A stretch of 49,792 bases of DNA from positions 1 through 49,792 of the forward strand of contig JAQSCZ010000015.1 of the NCBI GenBank assembly GCA_029945665.1, read 5' to 3'. A program made the translations under genes and the position numbers. The stretch is from a bacterium (GTDB taxonomy: Bacteria > Bacteroidota > Bacteroidia > NS11-12g > UBA955). The notes below the pieces were generated by a model. It was not told the DNA's origin and ran no database searches. It saw nothing but the letters and a program-made list of their open reading frames with translations. Shown in pieces: positions 16,920 through 26,320 of this stretch (the first letter of the stretch is position 1; every line of letters starts with the position of its first letter).

Positions 16920-18527
16920 TCATTTCTCCAATACTTTCATTAAAAATCTAAAACCTAAATTGGCATCAGGATTTTCATAGGTTTCTCTTGCCCTTATTTG
17001 AATGTAATTTTGTGTAGAAGTCCAACTACCTCCTTTGGATACCCCTTTTTGTGCTATCATTTCAGCCACATTTCCCGCACACTGATAAAGACCAATATCA
17101 TTCGGAAAATAACTGTTTACGGATGCAGGATAGTAGGACCCATCTACTTGTCTGCTAATAGTGGAATCGCCATTGGGGTATTTGTAATAATAATTCATGA
17201 ATGAATCTTTGTACAAATATTGCTCTTCTAATGGATTGAAATTTGCGAGATAATTTCCTTTGTTATTTCTGTAATAGGGGCCACCCCATGGATAGTCAGG
17301 ATATTTTCTTTTTCCCATAGCAGCCAATTCCCATTCAGTTTCATTCGGTAGTTTAAATACAACTTTTTTGAATTTTCGATGAGGGTCTTGGTTGTATTTG
17401 TCAGTTAGCCAATCACAATAACGAACAGCCGATTCGTAGGCAATATTCACCACAGGAAATTGACTGTATCTTTCATAAGTTCCATACTGTTCAAGATAGT
17501 GATAACGCGTGTAATGTAACCAATTGGTTGAATGGATACTATCGGATTTGTTTTTTGATTCGCTTAAAAATAAATTATAAAGGGCATTGGTGGTTTCGTA
17601 AATAGCTATGCCCATGCTATCGTTAAAAAATGCAACTTGTTTTTCTATGGCTTTAGCGGCTATAGCAATTGGTTTTAATTTCGGATTGTTTTTGTAGGAT
17701 ATAATTTCAAGCAGGGGTCTAAATCCGACTGTAGATAGCGAAAGAGAATCGCCAAATGTAGTTTGTCTATCATCTATACTGGCATTATAAGCTGGACTAT
17801 TCCAGTTGCCGCCTTTGGCAATGTTTTTTTGCTCCACCAGCTCCGAAACATTGCCGCACATGTTATATAAACCAAATTTGTTTGGCCAATAAGAGTCTAC
17901 TGGTGTTGTAATAAAACCAGCATCATTTAATTGGCTTGCAATTCCAAACATATCTCCTCTATCTCTTTTTACATTCAATCTTATTTTCCCTTGGTCATTT
18001 TTCTTTCCATTCTCCCAACGTATTGTATTGCCTTCCCATGGATAAATAACAGTTTCAGGTAAACCGCCTCTAGCAGCTAACATCCATTCTTCTTCGGAAG
18101 GAAGGCGAACTTTTATTTTTTCAATATTAGATGCTTTAAATTCAGGCGTCTCCATTATCCGCTCGGCCATCCAATTGCAATAAGCTACTGCTTGAAAGTA
18201 TGCAATGCCTACAACTGGGTAATTGCGATAGGCAGGGTGCTGAAAATAATATTTTACATAAGGTTCGTTAAATGCAAATCGACTTCTCCATACCAAAGTA
18301 TCTGGGTGCATAAGCTGTGCAGTTTTAAAATCCTTGTTTTTGTTTAACCAGAACAGATATTCGCCATATCGAGCATTCGAAACTTCGGTTTCTAATAGGT
18401 ATAAAAAATCGCCTTTAATTGGCAAAAAACCAACCCCAGATAGCAGTTTTAAATTTGTTTTGTTTTGGCAGAACACAAAATTAACTGAAAAGCATATCAA
18501 GTAAAATGTTAGATAAATTCGTTTCAT
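16920..18527 (-). CDS. tandem SUMF1/FGE-fold secreted protein (GldJ/GldK-like)
   Basis: A 535-residue secreted protein with signal peptide MKRIYLTFYLICFSVNFVFC. Two full SUMF1 (formylglycine-generating enzyme-like) domains follow one another. Domain 1 (about 30-275) has VGIAYFQAVAYCNWMAERI, VRLPSEEEWMLAARGG, FGLYNMCGNVSELV and GGNWNSPA. Domain 2 (about 290-535) has VNIAYESAVRYCDWLTDKY, FKLPNETEWELAAMGK, IGLYQCAGNVAEMI and GGSWTST. Where true FGE has its paired active cysteines after GGS, both domains have Ser, Thr, Ala or Tyr, so an enzymatic formylglycine role is unlikely. Non-catalytic SUMF1 proteins such as GldJ and GldK work in gliding and type IX secretion, which suits this genome but is inferred. 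Confidence 0.75.
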   Translation of the reverse strand: MKRIYLTFYLICFSVNFVFCQNKTNLKLLSGVGFLPIKGDFLYLLETEVSNARYGEYLFWLNKNKDFKTAQLMHPDTLVWRSRFAFNEPYVKYYFQHPAYRNYPVVGIAYFQAVAYCNWMAERIMETPEFKASNIEKIKVRLPSEEEWMLAARGGLPETVIYPWEGNTIRWENGKKNDQGKIRLNVKRDRGDMFGIASQLNDAGFITTPVDSYWPNKFGLYNMCGNVSELVEQKNIAKGGNWNSPAYNASIDDRQTTFGDSLSLSTVGFRPLLEIISYKNNPKLKPIAIAAKAIEKQVAFFNDSMGIAIYETTNALYNLFLSESKNKSDSIHSTNWLHYTRYHYLEQYGTYERYSQFPVVNIAYESAVRYCDWLTDKYNQDPHRKFKKVVFKLPNETEWELAAMGKRKYPDYPWGGPYYRNNKGNYLANFNPLEEQYLYKDSFMNYYYKYPNGDSTISRQVDGSYYPASVNSYFPNDIGLYQCAGNVAEMIAQKGVSKGGSWTSTQNYIQIRARETYENPDANLGFRFLMKVLEK

Positions 18528-18654
18528 AAAATAAACTAACGCAATACTAATTAAAAAATTACCAGGGTGGTGTATCTTTTTATTTTATAGGACTTAACTA
18601 TTCTATTATAAACTTGTACAATAGGAACAGCATTGTATTATTGAAAAAATAGAT

Positions 18655-18662
18655 TAACTTTG
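18655..18662 (+). promoter_or_regulatory. guaB promoter (-33 TTG, -7 TAACTTTG)
   Basis: TTG at 18633-18635, a 19-base spacer, then TAACTTTG followed by CACC. The guaB ATG lies 30 bases further on. Confidence 0.75.
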
Positions 18663-18692
18663 CACCGCAAATAACCATATTAACTATTTGCA

Positions 18693-20183
18693 ATGGCTAA
18701 GCCTAATTCTTCCAAAATCAATTTCTCAACTAAAATCTTTTCAGACAGTCTAACTTTCGACGATGTCCTTGTATTGCCGCGTTACAGCGAGATACTGCCA
18801 AGAGATGTTGTTACAAGTACCCAACTGACCAGAAATATTCGAATCAATATTCCAATTGTGTCTGCCGCAATGGATACCGTAACCGATAGCAATATGGCTA
18901 TTGCCATTGCGCGTGAGGGCGGTATTGGTATGATTCACAAGAACATGACCATTATGCAGCAAGCCAAGGAAGTTACCAAGGTTAAAAGAAGTGAGAGTGG
19001 TATGATTCAAAATCCAATAACCTTAACAGGCGAAGCAACTTTAAGAGATGCTTTGAAATTGATGAAGGATAATCACATTGGAGGTATTCCAATTGTCGAC
19101 AGTAAGGGGAATTTATGTGGTATTATTACCAACCGCGATTTGCGATTTGAGAAAAATACGAGCAAGAAAATAAAAGAAGCCATGACTCAAAAAAGTTTGG
19201 TGACCAGCGAAATGGGTACCGATCTTTTAAAAGCAGAAGGCATTCTTCAGAAACATAAAATTGAAAAATTGCCAATCGTAGATAAAAAGGGGAAGTTAGT
19301 TGGTTTGATAACTTACAAAGATATTCTTAAAGTTAAAAGTCACCCAAAAGCTTGTAAAGATAAATTTGGTCGACTATTGGTAGGAGCCGCAGTTGGCATT
19401 ACAGCTGATACTTTGGATAGAGTTAAAGCTTTGGTAGAAGCCGAAGTAGATGTTATTACTTTAGATACCGCGCATGGTCATTCCAAAGGGGTTATCACAG
19501 AATTGAAAAAAATCAAGAAGGCATTTCCTAAATTGGATGTGATAGTGGGTAATGTAGCTACGGGTGAAGCCGCAAAAGCATTAGCAGATGCAGGTGCAGA
19601 TGCTGTAAAAGTAGGTGTTGGTCCAGGTAGTATTTGTACCACCCGTATTATTGCAGGCATAGGTGTACCTCAATTATCCGCAGTGATGCATTGTGCCGAA
19701 GCATTGCAGGGAACAGGTGTTCCTGTAATTGCCGATGGTGGAATTCGTTACAGTGGTGATCTAGTTAAAGCCATTGTTGCAGGAGCCAGCACAATTATGG
19801 CTGGTAGCTTATTTGCAGGAACCGAAGAAAGTCCAGGCGAAACAAGTATTTACGAAGGTCGTAAAGTAAAATCATACCGTGGTATGGGTAGTATTGAGGC
19901 CATGAAAGAAGGTAGTAAAGACCGTTATTTCCAAGAAGCGGAAGATGAGATTTCTAAATTGGTACCAGAGGGTATCGTTGGTACCGTGCCATTCAAAGGT
20001 AAGGTAGGCGAGGTGCTGTACCAGTATGTTGGTGGATTAAGAGCAGGTATGGGATACTGTGGTGCCGCAACTATCGAAGAATTGCAAACTGCACAATTTG
20101 TAAAAATAAGCAATGCAGGTATCAAAGAAAGCCATCCTCATGATATCAGCATAACGAAAGAGGCACCAAACTATAGCCGTTAA
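18693..20183 (+). CDS. guaB: inosine-5'-monophosphate dehydrogenase
   Basis: Oxidises IMP to XMP with NAD+, the committed step of GMP synthesis. The 496 residues match the family length. Visible features are the N-terminal [13 protein letters not shown], a CBS-domain pair inserted at about residues 100-215 ([20 protein letters not shown] and [19 protein letters not shown]), the catalytic loop [14 protein letters not shown] with the nucleophilic Cys, [12 protein letters not shown], and the active-site flap region [11 protein letters not shown]. It is transcribed alone or with the DUF4340 gene 69 bases downstream. Confidence 0.98.
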   Translation: MAKPNSSKINFSTKIFSDSLTFDDVLVLPRYSEILPRDVVTSTQLTRNIRINIPIVSAAMDTVTDSNMAIAIAREGGIGMIHKNMTIMQQAKEVTKVKRSESGMIQNPITLTGEATLRDALKLMKDNHIGGIPIVDSKGNLCGIITNRDLRFEKNTSKKIKEAMTQKSLVTSEMGTDLLKAEGILQKHKIEKLPIVDKKGKLVGLITYKDILKVKSHPKACKDKFGRLLVGAAVGITADTLDRVKALVEAEVDVITLDTAHGHSKGVITELKKIKKAFPKLDVIVGNVATGEAAKALADAGADAVKVGVGPGSICTTRIIAGIGVPQLSAVMHCAEALQGTGVPVIADGGIRYSGDLVKAIVAGASTIMAGSLFAGTEESPGETSIYEGRKVKSYRGMGSIEAMKEGSKDRYFQEAEDEISKLVPEGIVGTVPFKGKVGEVLYQYVGGLRAGMGYCGAATIEELQTAQFVKISNAGIKESHPHDISITKEAPNYSR

Positions 20184-20252
20184 TTTATATTATAACAAAG
20201 CATCCATAGTTTTGCAGCATATTTAATGCATTAAACGTCTATTTCTAAAATC

Positions 20253-21293
20253 ATGAACAAGAAAACCATTATCTTACTAAGTGCGTTGGCATTAGTAATT
20301 GCTACTTTTTTTATCCTCAATAAAGATAATACACAAACGCTCAATACGACAGAAAAAGATTTTGGATTCAAATCGACAGATAAGATTGATAAAATCTTTA
20401 TGACTAACATTCAAAGTAAAGAATTTGTATTGTTAACCAAAGTTGGGAAATCAGAATGGCGGTTGAATGATAAGTACGATGCAAGTACCCCTCAAGTCGA
20501 TGCCATGTTTGAGACCATGCGTAAAATTCAAGTTAAGAAACCAGTAGCAAAAGATGTCGTCGATGCAGTGGTTAAGCAAATGATCATTAGAGGAACCAAA
20601 GTTGAGTTTTATGAGGCGGGTAAACTTTCAAAAGTTTTTTATGTTGGGAATAATACACCTGATGATTTGGGGACCTACTTTTATATGGAAAATGCAAAAG
20701 AACCCTTTATTTGCCATGTTCCAGGTTTCAATGGTTTTTTGGGTGGTAATTTCTTTACAAGTTTAGAGGCTTGGAGAAGCAAGGTAGTTTTTAAAACAAA
20801 GGAAGAGGATATAGCAGAAATTGATGTGGATTGGTTAGAAAATCCCAGTGCATCTTTTAAATTAGATAACAAAGGGAAAGAACCAATATTAATGATAGGC
20901 GCCAAGTCGCTACAAAATAATGTTGAGGTTAATTTAAATAAAATAAAATCATATTTGAAAAGTTGGGAGTATTTGTGTTATGAAGGGTTTCCGATTGATC
21001 TTGATCCCCATAAAATAGATTCAATAGCACATACCAAGCCTATTGTGATTCTCAAACTTACCGATAAAAATGGCAGAATTAAAACATTGACCGTTCATCG
21101 CAAAGGCCTCAAAGCGGATTCGTATCAACAAGTTGATGATGAAGGCAAACAAATGGCATTTGAAATTGAAAATTACTACGCATTTGTTGATGATAATAAA
21201 ACTGAAATAGTACAAATTCAGGATTTTGTTTTCGGAAAGGTCATGAAACAAGTGATGGATTTTGAGCTTTCAAAAACAGACACTAAGCAATAA
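20253..21293 (+). CDS. DUF4340 family membrane-anchored protein
   Basis: A 346-residue protein with one N-terminal hydrophobic helix (MNKKTIILLSALALVIATFF), then an extracytoplasmic part. The segments EWRLNDKYDASTPQVDAMFETM and VFYVGNNTPDDLGTYFYMEN are characteristic of DUF4340, a family often associated with ABC-type gliding or export systems. Here it stands beside guaB without transporter genes, so its role is open. It lies on the same strand, 69 bases after guaB. Confidence 0.7.
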   Translation: MNKKTIILLSALALVIATFFILNKDNTQTLNTTEKDFGFKSTDKIDKIFMTNIQSKEFVLLTKVGKSEWRLNDKYDASTPQVDAMFETMRKIQVKKPVAKDVVDAVVKQMIIRGTKVEFYEAGKLSKVFYVGNNTPDDLGTYFYMENAKEPFICHVPGFNGFLGGNFFTSLEAWRSKVVFKTKEEDIAEIDVDWLENPSASFKLDNKGKEPILMIGAKSLQNNVEVNLNKIKSYLKSWEYLCYEGFPIDLDPHKIDSIAHTKPIVILKLTDKNGRIKTLTVHRKGLKADSYQQVDDEGKQMAFEIENYYAFVDDNKTEIVQIQDFVFGKVMKQVMDFELSKTDTKQ

Positions 21294-21603
21294 TAAGAAA
21301 GAAACTCCTCTGTTCAATTGGTGTTTCGGAAATCGATAACTAATATTTCGGTTCCAAATTGCAATTAATTTTAGATTAGTTTAATCTTAATATTGTATTA
21401 CTTAATCTCCTAATTTTCATACAAATTTACCCTAATTAACTAGCCTGTTATGGGTTACTTTTATTTTTAATGTAAGTGACTTAGGTTGTTGAATTCACTC
21501 AGTGTCTAAATTTTAAAATCACAATTAGGTATAAAAAACTATCATTTTAATGTAAAATGCTTATTTTTGCACCCTTAAAAAATAAAGAACTGTAATAAAT
21601 TAT
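21294..21603. other. intergenic region carrying the hppA promoter
   Basis: An A/T-rich stretch of 310 bases with no credible ORF or terminator hairpin. The only feature I see is the TATTTTTG box near its end. Confidence 0.5.
21562..21569 (+). promoter_or_regulatory. candidate -7 box (TATTTTTG) of hppA
   Basis: TATTTTTG is followed by CACCC, as in other promoters of this window, 34 bases before the hppA ATG. No clear -33 TTG is present. Confidence 0.6.
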
Positions 21604-24141
21604 ATGAACAATTCAATTTTATACTTGGTCCCTGCTCTCGGAGTACTAGGACTAATTGTGATGGCGATTAAATCTGCCTGGGTAAGTAAACAAGACGCTG
21701 GAGATAAAAACATGCAGGAACTAGCAGGCTATATTGCAGATGGTGCAATGGCTTTCTTAAAAGCAGAATGGAAAGTGTTAAGCATTTTCGTTGTATTTGC
21801 TGCTGCTTTATTGGCGTATTCAGGTACAATTCATGAAGTAAGAGGGATGGAAATTCACTCTAGTTGGATTATTTCAATCGCATTTATTATTGGGGCGGTA
21901 TTCTCTGCAACTGCTGGTTATATTGGTATGAAAGTGGCTACTAAAGCCAATGTTCGTACAACTCAAGCAGCCCGCACGAGTTTGAAACAAGCTTTGAAAG
22001 TTTCTTTTACAGGTGGTACTGTAATGGGCTTGGGTGTTGCGGGTTTAGCAATCTTAGGTTTAGGCGGTTTGTTTATTGCCTTCCTAGCAATTTTTGCCGA
22101 CTTAGGTGAGAATACAGTAAAAACAGCTATCGAAGTCTTAACCGGTTTCTCACTAGGAGCGGAGTCAATTGCATTATTTGCGCGTGTTGGCGGTGGTATC
22201 TATACCAAGGCGGCCGATGTTGGTGCTGATTTAGTGGGTAAAGTTGAAGCTGGAATTCCTGAAGACGATGTTAGAAATCCTGCAACAATTGCAGATAACG
22301 TTGGTGATAATGTAGGTGATGTTGCTGGTATGGGTGCTGATTTATTTGGTTCTTATGTTGCAACCATTCTTGCGACCATGGTATTAGGTCAAGAGGTTAC
22401 ATTTGCCGAAGGCATGCAAGATGCTTTTGGAGGTATGTCTCCAATCTTATTGCCTATGGTTATATGTGGTTTGGGTATTATTTTTTCAATAATAGGGACT
22501 TGGTTTGTAACGATTAAGGATGATAAATCAAATGTTCAAAATGCTTTAAATTTGGGTAACTGGATTTCAATGGCTATAACTGTTATTGCTTCTTATTTTA
22601 TTGTTATGTGGATGTTACCAGAAGGTGATATTGTTTTGCGTAGCGTTACTTTTACAAAAATGGGCGTGTTTATGGCAATTTTAGTTGGTACAGTGGTAGG
22701 TGCTATTATGAGTATCGTTACTGAATATTACACAGCAATGGGTAAAGGACCAGTATTGTCAATTATTCAACAATCTTCTACTGGCCACGCCACTAACATT
22801 ATTGGTGGTTTAGCAGTAGGTATGAAATCAACTGTTATTCCTATTTTAACATTAGCAGCTGGTATTATGGGTTCATATTACTTCGCAGGCTTATATGGAG
22901 TTGCAATCGCAGCAGCTGGTATGATGGCAACAACAGCTATGCAATTGGCGATTGATGCATTTGGTCCGATAGCCGATAACGCGGGTGGTATTGCTGAAAT
23001 GAGTCAATTGCCTCCTGAAGTTCGTGAGCGTACAGATAATTTAGATGCCGTTGGTAACACAACTGCCGCTACAGGTAAAGGATTCGCTATCGCTTCAGCT
23101 GCATTAACCTCATTGGCTTTATTTGCAGCCTTCGTAGGTATTGCTGGTATCGATGCCATTGATATTTATAAAGCGCCAGTTTTGGCTGGTTTATTTGTAG
23201 GTGGAATGATTCCATTTATTTTCTCAGCATTGTGTATTCAAGCAGTTGGTAAAGCAGCGATGGATATGGTTCAAGAAGTACGTCGTCAATTCCGCGAAAT
23301 ACCAGGAATTATGGAATACAAAGCAAAACCTGAATATGAAAAATGTGTAGCCATATCAACCAAAGCGTCTATCCGTGAAATGATGATGCCAGGAGCCATT
23401 GCCTTAATTACCCCTGTAATTGTAGGTTTCGTTTTCGGACCTGAAGTATTGGGTGGTTTGTTAGCTGGTGTAACTGTATCAGGTGTGTTAATGGGTATTT
23501 TTCAATCTAACGCAGGTGGTGCTTGGGACAACGCAAAAAAATCATTCGAAAAAGGTGTATTGATTAATGGAGAAATGTTCTACAAAAAATCTGAACCACA
23601 TAAAGCATCAGTTACTGGTGATACAGTAGGTGATCCATTTAAAGATACTTCTGGGCCTTCTATGAATATCTTGATTAAATTAATGAGTATCGTTTCATTG
23701 GTAATTGCACCATATATTTCTGTAGGTGGTGGGAATTTAAATCCAATGGGCGACGATTGCTGCAAAGAGCAAATGGAAATGGCTTGTTGCAACGATATGG
23801 ATAGCACCTCTCACATGAGCGGTAAATGCGATATGCGTGAATGTGCTAACATGACTAAAGAGCAATGTGCTAAAATGTGCGATAGCCTTGGTTGTGATTC
23901 AACAGAGAAAGAAATGTGCATGAGTATGTACGATGCAGATGGTAAATTTATAGGTATGGCTAAAGGCGGTGCTTGTTGCAAAGGGATGGATGCAGACCAT
24001 TGCAAAATGGATAAAGACAAATGTGCCAAAGGTGATGCTTGTTGTAAAAATAAAGCTGCTATGGGACATGGTCATCAAGGTTGTGAAGGCGAAAAAGCCG
24101 GTGCATCAGCTCCTAAAGCATGTTGCAAAGACAAGAAATAA
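21604..24141 (+). CDS. hppA: membrane-bound ion-pumping pyrophosphatase with Cys-rich tail
   Basis: Hydrolyses pyrophosphate and pumps H+ and/or Na+ across the inner membrane. Motifs include [17 protein letters not shown] (DX7KXE), [20 protein letters not shown] and the [10 protein letters not shown] site, whose Ala marks the K+-dependent class. The last membrane helix ends near residue 716 ([14 protein letters not shown]). Known family members end about here. This one adds about 125 residues holding 19 cysteines by my count, many as CC pairs ([34 protein letters not shown]), plus Met and His. C-termini of M-PPases face the exterior, so the tail is probably periplasmic and metal-binding. Whether it pumps Na+ or H+ is not decided. 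Confidence 0.95.
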   Translation: MNNSILYLVPALGVLGLIVMAIKSAWVSKQDAGDKNMQELAGYIADGAMAFLKAEWKVLSIFVVFAAALLAYSGTIHEVRGMEIHSSWIISIAFIIGAVFSATAGYIGMKVATKANVRTTQAARTSLKQALKVSFTGGTVMGLGVAGLAILGLGGLFIAFLAIFADLGENTVKTAIEVLTGFSLGAESIALFARVGGGIYTKAADVGADLVGKVEAGIPEDDVRNPATIADNVGDNVGDVAGMGADLFGSYVATILATMVLGQEVTFAEGMQDAFGGMSPILLPMVICGLGIIFSIIGTWFVTIKDDKSNVQNALNLGNWISMAITVIASYFIVMWMLPEGDIVLRSVTFTKMGVFMAILVGTVVGAIMSIVTEYYTAMGKGPVLSIIQQSSTGHATNIIGGLAVGMKSTVIPILTLAAGIMGSYYFAGLYGVAIAAAGMMATTAMQLAIDAFGPIADNAGGIAEMSQLPPEVRERTDNLDAVGNTTAATGKGFAIASAALTSLALFAAFVGIAGIDAIDIYKAPVLAGLFVGGMIPFIFSALCIQAVGKAAMDMVQEVRRQFREIPGIMEYKAKPEYEKCVAISTKASIREMMMPGAIALITPVIVGFVFGPEVLGGLLAGVTVSGVLMGIFQSNAGGAWDNAKKSFEKGVLINGEMFYKKSEPHKASVTGDTVGDPFKDTSGPSMNILIKLMSIVSLVIAPYISVGGGNLNPMGDDCCKEQMEMACCNDMDSTSHMSGKCDMRECANMTKEQCAKMCDSLGCDSTEKEMCMSMYDADGKFIGMAKGGACCKGMDADHCKMDKDKCAKGDACCKNKAAMGHGHQGCEGEKAGASAPKACCKDKK

Positions 24142-24187
24142 TACTTCGGCTGACTTCGGTTCCGCTCAGTCGCCTTAGTTAAGTATT
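24140..24187. repeat. imperfect palindrome directly after hppA
   Basis: Outer arms aatactt (24140-24146) and aagtatt (24181-24187) enclose ggctgact (24148-24155) with agtcgcc (24168-24174), allowing one bulge. It begins on the hppA stop codon. It has no T-run, so it looks more like a small repetitive palindrome or RNA-stabilising hairpin than a terminator. Confidence 0.45.
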
Positions 24188-24210
24188 AAAAAAATAAATA
24201 ATATTTCAGA

Positions 24211-24243
24211 AACCCCGTCCGCCACAGGTGGATGGGGTTTTTT
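24211..24243 (+). terminator. rho-independent terminator of hppA
   Basis: Stem aaccccgtccgcc/ggtggatggggtt (13 bp with two G-T pairs) and a 3-base loop, followed by T residues. Confidence 0.9.
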
Positions 24244-24377
24244 GTTTTAGTCTAGTGCGATTCTTCAAACTATCATGTATTCTGCAAATGAACAAACATT
24301 ACGGACGATATTATATTTTCAAGCAAGTTTAGTAAATATTAAATTTATTTTCATAATTTTGAATAAAAGAATTACCT

Positions 24378-24605
24378 ATGGATATTCAGGTAGAAAAAAG
24401 CAAGTTGATTGAATGGCTAACTGCTGTTAAAGACAAGAACATCATTGAAAAGTTGAAATTTTTTAAAGAGAATTTGTCTGATATTGAAGATTGGTGGGAG
24501 ATAATTTCTGAGGCAGAAAAGATGTCCATAGACCGCGGGATACAAGATATTAAGGAAGGTAAGGTATTGACCCATGCCGAAGTAATGAAAAAATATGGCA
24601 GATGA
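24378..24605 (+). CDS. probable antitoxin of a type II pair
   Basis: A 75-residue acidic, helical protein that overlaps the following RelE/ParE-like toxin gene by 11 bases, the typical antitoxin-first order. Its C-terminus SIDRGIQDIKEGKVLTHAEV, then MKKYG, is the kind of toxin-wrapping tail found in many antitoxins paired with ParE-fold toxins. The N-terminal half (KSKLIEWLTAVKDKNIIEKL) has no classic ribbon-helix-helix or AbrB signature that I can identify. The call therefore rests mainly on context, length and the tail. Confidence 0.7.
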   Translation: MDIQVEKSKLIEWLTAVKDKNIIEKLKFFKENLSDIEDWWEIISEAEKMSIDRGIQDIKEGKVLTHAEVMKKYGR

Positions 24606-24897
24606 ACCAGAGATTTTCTGGACTGCCGAAGCCAATCGAAATTTAGATCAGATTATTCTTTACCTTAAAACGGAATGGACTGTCAAGGAAATTCAAAAAT
24701 TCATTCAAAAATTAAATAAAGCTGTTTTATTGATATCAAAACGACCAGAATTATTCCGTTTAACAAATCACAAAGATCAATTGAGAAAATGTGTTTTAAG
24801 TAAACATACAAGTATTTTTTACAAAGAAACAAACTCAAAGATATATATTGTTTCCTTGTTTGATAATAGACAAGATCCAAAGAAAATGGAGCACTAG
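24595..24897 (+). CDS. RelE/ParE-superfamily toxin
   Basis: A 100-residue protein of the ParE/RelE fold. It has the N-terminal strand and helix IFWTAEANRNLDQIILYLKT, a second helix EIQKFIQKLNKAVLLISKRP and the C-terminal sheet KCVLSKHTSIFYKETNSKIY, then IVSLFDNRQDPKKM, with the FDNRQDP end typical of ParE-like toxins. ParE members poison gyrase and RelE members cut ribosome-bound mRNA; which applies is not decidable here. Start ATG at 24595 lies inside the antitoxin gene. Confidence 0.82.
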   Translation: MADEPEIFWTAEANRNLDQIILYLKTEWTVKEIQKFIQKLNKAVLLISKRPELFRLTNHKDQLRKCVLSKHTSIFYKETNSKIYIVSLFDNRQDPKKMEH

Positions 24898-24999
24898 TAT
24901 TAGTATGCAATTTCAGGGTTTTTGCTTCCTCAAAAATGCGCTTTGTCGAAAACAAAGATAATAAACCCTTTCTCTGAATTTGTTTTAGAGGCAAATTCT

Positions 25000-25013
25000 C
25001 CAATTGCCAACTG
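25000..25013. repeat. TTGCCAA repeat (copy 2, single unit)
   Basis: CCAATTGCCAACTG, a short copy of the dispersed unit. It lies just upstream of a TAACTTTG box at 25021-25028 that may serve the NYN gene. Confidence 0.55.
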
Positions 25014-25020
25014 ATTTCTT

Positions 25021-25028
25021 TAACTTTG
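25021..25028 (+). promoter_or_regulatory. candidate -7 box (TAACTTTG) of NYN-LOTUS gene
   Basis: TAACTTTG fits the Bacteroidota -7 element. The ATG is 57 bases downstream. A TTG at the right distance is lacking. Confidence 0.4.
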
Positions 25029-25084
25029 AATATTATAAAATTTTCAAATAACTTATTATATAAAAATCGAATCACACCCCTTAC

Positions 25085-25840
25085 ATGGAAATAAAAAGAG
25101 ACCTACGCCTAGCGGTGCTTATCGATGCCGATAACGTACCATACGCCAATATTAAAGAAATGCTTGAGGAGATTGCCAAATACGGCACGCCTACCTTTAA
25201 AAGAATTTATGCCGATTGGACCAAACCAACTGTTTCGGGCTGGAAGACGGTATTATTAGAAAATGCCATTACACCCATTCAACAGTATAGTTACACCTCG
25301 GGTAAAAATGCAACAGATAGCGCTATGATCATAGATGCCATGGATATCTTGTATTCCAATAGAGTCGATGGATTTTGTATTGTATCTAGCGACAGTGATT
25401 TTACACGATTAGCCACACGCCTAAGAGAGGCTGGTATGAAAGTAATTGGAATTGGTGAGAAGAAAACACCGGGTGCTTTTATTTCTGCTTGTGAAAAATT
25501 TATATATGTAGAAATATTAAAGAAGAATGAAGTATTGGTGCCGAAAGAAGTCAAGGGCAAAACTGCCAAACCAGTGCAACAAACTAACAGCGGCATTGAA
25601 AAAATTAATCCAGCACTCATCAAATTATTAACCGCTTCAATCAATGATTTGGCTGATGAAAATGGCTGGGCTTTTTTGGGCGACTTGGGGAATCTGATTT
25701 TGAAAAAGCAAACCGATTTCGATCCACGTAATTATGGTTTTACTAAAATGTTACAACTCATTAAAAGCATCGATCAGTTTCAAGTTGATGAGCGCGATAC
25801 AGGCAATAATAACAAGTTGGTGTATATTAAGATTAAATAG
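25085..25840 (+). CDS. NYN-domain ribonuclease-like protein with OST-HTH/LOTUS domain
   Basis: A 251-residue protein. The N-terminal NYN domain (about 8-145) shows the PIN-like acidic pattern: LAVLIDADNVP, TSGKNATDSAMIIDAMD and FCIVSSDSDFTRLATRLREAG, followed by GIGEKKTPGAFISAC. The C-terminal part (about 170-251, ENGWAFLGDLGNLILKK, DFDPRNYGFTKMLQLIKSID) is an OST-HTH/LOTUS domain, which in other systems binds RNA. This fusion is known in many bacteria and suggests an RNA-targeting nuclease of unknown substrate. It stands as a single gene. Confidence 0.88.
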   Translation: MEIKRDLRLAVLIDADNVPYANIKEMLEEIAKYGTPTFKRIYADWTKPTVSGWKTVLLENAITPIQQYSYTSGKNATDSAMIIDAMDILYSNRVDGFCIVSSDSDFTRLATRLREAGMKVIGIGEKKTPGAFISACEKFIYVEILKKNEVLVPKEVKGKTAKPVQQTNSGIEKINPALIKLLTASINDLADENGWAFLGDLGNLILKKQTDFDPRNYGFTKMLQLIKSIDQFQVDERDTGNNNKLVYIKIK

Positions 25841-26255
25841 AATAGTGTTATGAATTATTAAAAGAAGATGAGTGTGAGACCATCTTATTTAAAGCTCAAA
25901 ATTTATACTATGCTAACAGTTCTTCAATCGATCTTCGCATATATAATAAACTGGATGATGGCCAATGGATTTAGAATTATTTGATATACACTAATATGGA
26001 GGCATCTCTAAAATAGCTGAAGTTTTGTGGAAATATTTTAAAATAATGGAGTTACTGATTTAATTGAGGTAACTTTTAGTATCCCAATTCTTTTCAAATA
26101 CTAAGTTAAGATAATAAATTTGTATGGATGAAGAAACTTAAGGAACTCATGATTTTAGTGATGTAATTAGTTTTATAATCAAATTGTTAAAATAACTGAT
26201 GACTTTGTGCCTAGAAAATAGGGACTTCGAACAATCAATCTTAAGACGTGAAAAA
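25841..26255. other. gene-poor stretch with a possible decayed ORF
   Basis: No intact gene. Frame 25847-25975 is open for about 42 codons, ends TAG and has protein-like composition (TILFKAQNLYYANSSSIDLR, then IYNKLDDGQWI), but has no ATG and no family I can name. It may be a gene remnant. The rest is A/T-rich without clear structure. Confidence 0.35.
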
Positions 26256-26283
26256 TAATAGTGGATATATTTGTCCACTATTA
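26256..26283. promoter_or_regulatory. palindromic operator, 10-8-10 inverted repeat
   Basis: taatagtgga, an 8-base spacer (tatatttg) and tccactatta form a perfect 10-bp inverted repeat. The spacer contains TTTG (26270-26273), usable as a -33 element of the promoter whose -7 box is at 26295-26302. A repressor bound here would block the promoter. The obvious candidate is the Rrf2 protein encoded directly downstream. Confidence 0.7.
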
Positions 26284-26294
26284 AAATAAATACT

Positions 26295-26302
26295 TATCTT
26301 TG
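26295..26302 (+). promoter_or_regulatory. -7 box (TATCTTTG) of the rrf2 operon
   Basis: TATCTTTG is followed by CACC, with TTTG 21 bases upstream. A second small inverted repeat, ttatct/agataa (26294-26299 and 26307-26312), overlaps the box and the likely transcription start. The ATG is 18 bases downstream. Confidence 0.75.
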
Positions 26303-26320
26303 CACCAGATAAAATAACAA

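Noticed and set aside
23811-24178. Antisense and alternate-frame ORFs in the cysteine-rich tail of hppA
   Set aside because: They are shadows of the biased codon pattern of the tail; the hppA frame continues without break to a terminator.
24898-25000. Terminator after the toxin gene (agggttt/aaaccct)
   Set aside because: Only seven pairs around a loop of more than 40 bases and no T-run.
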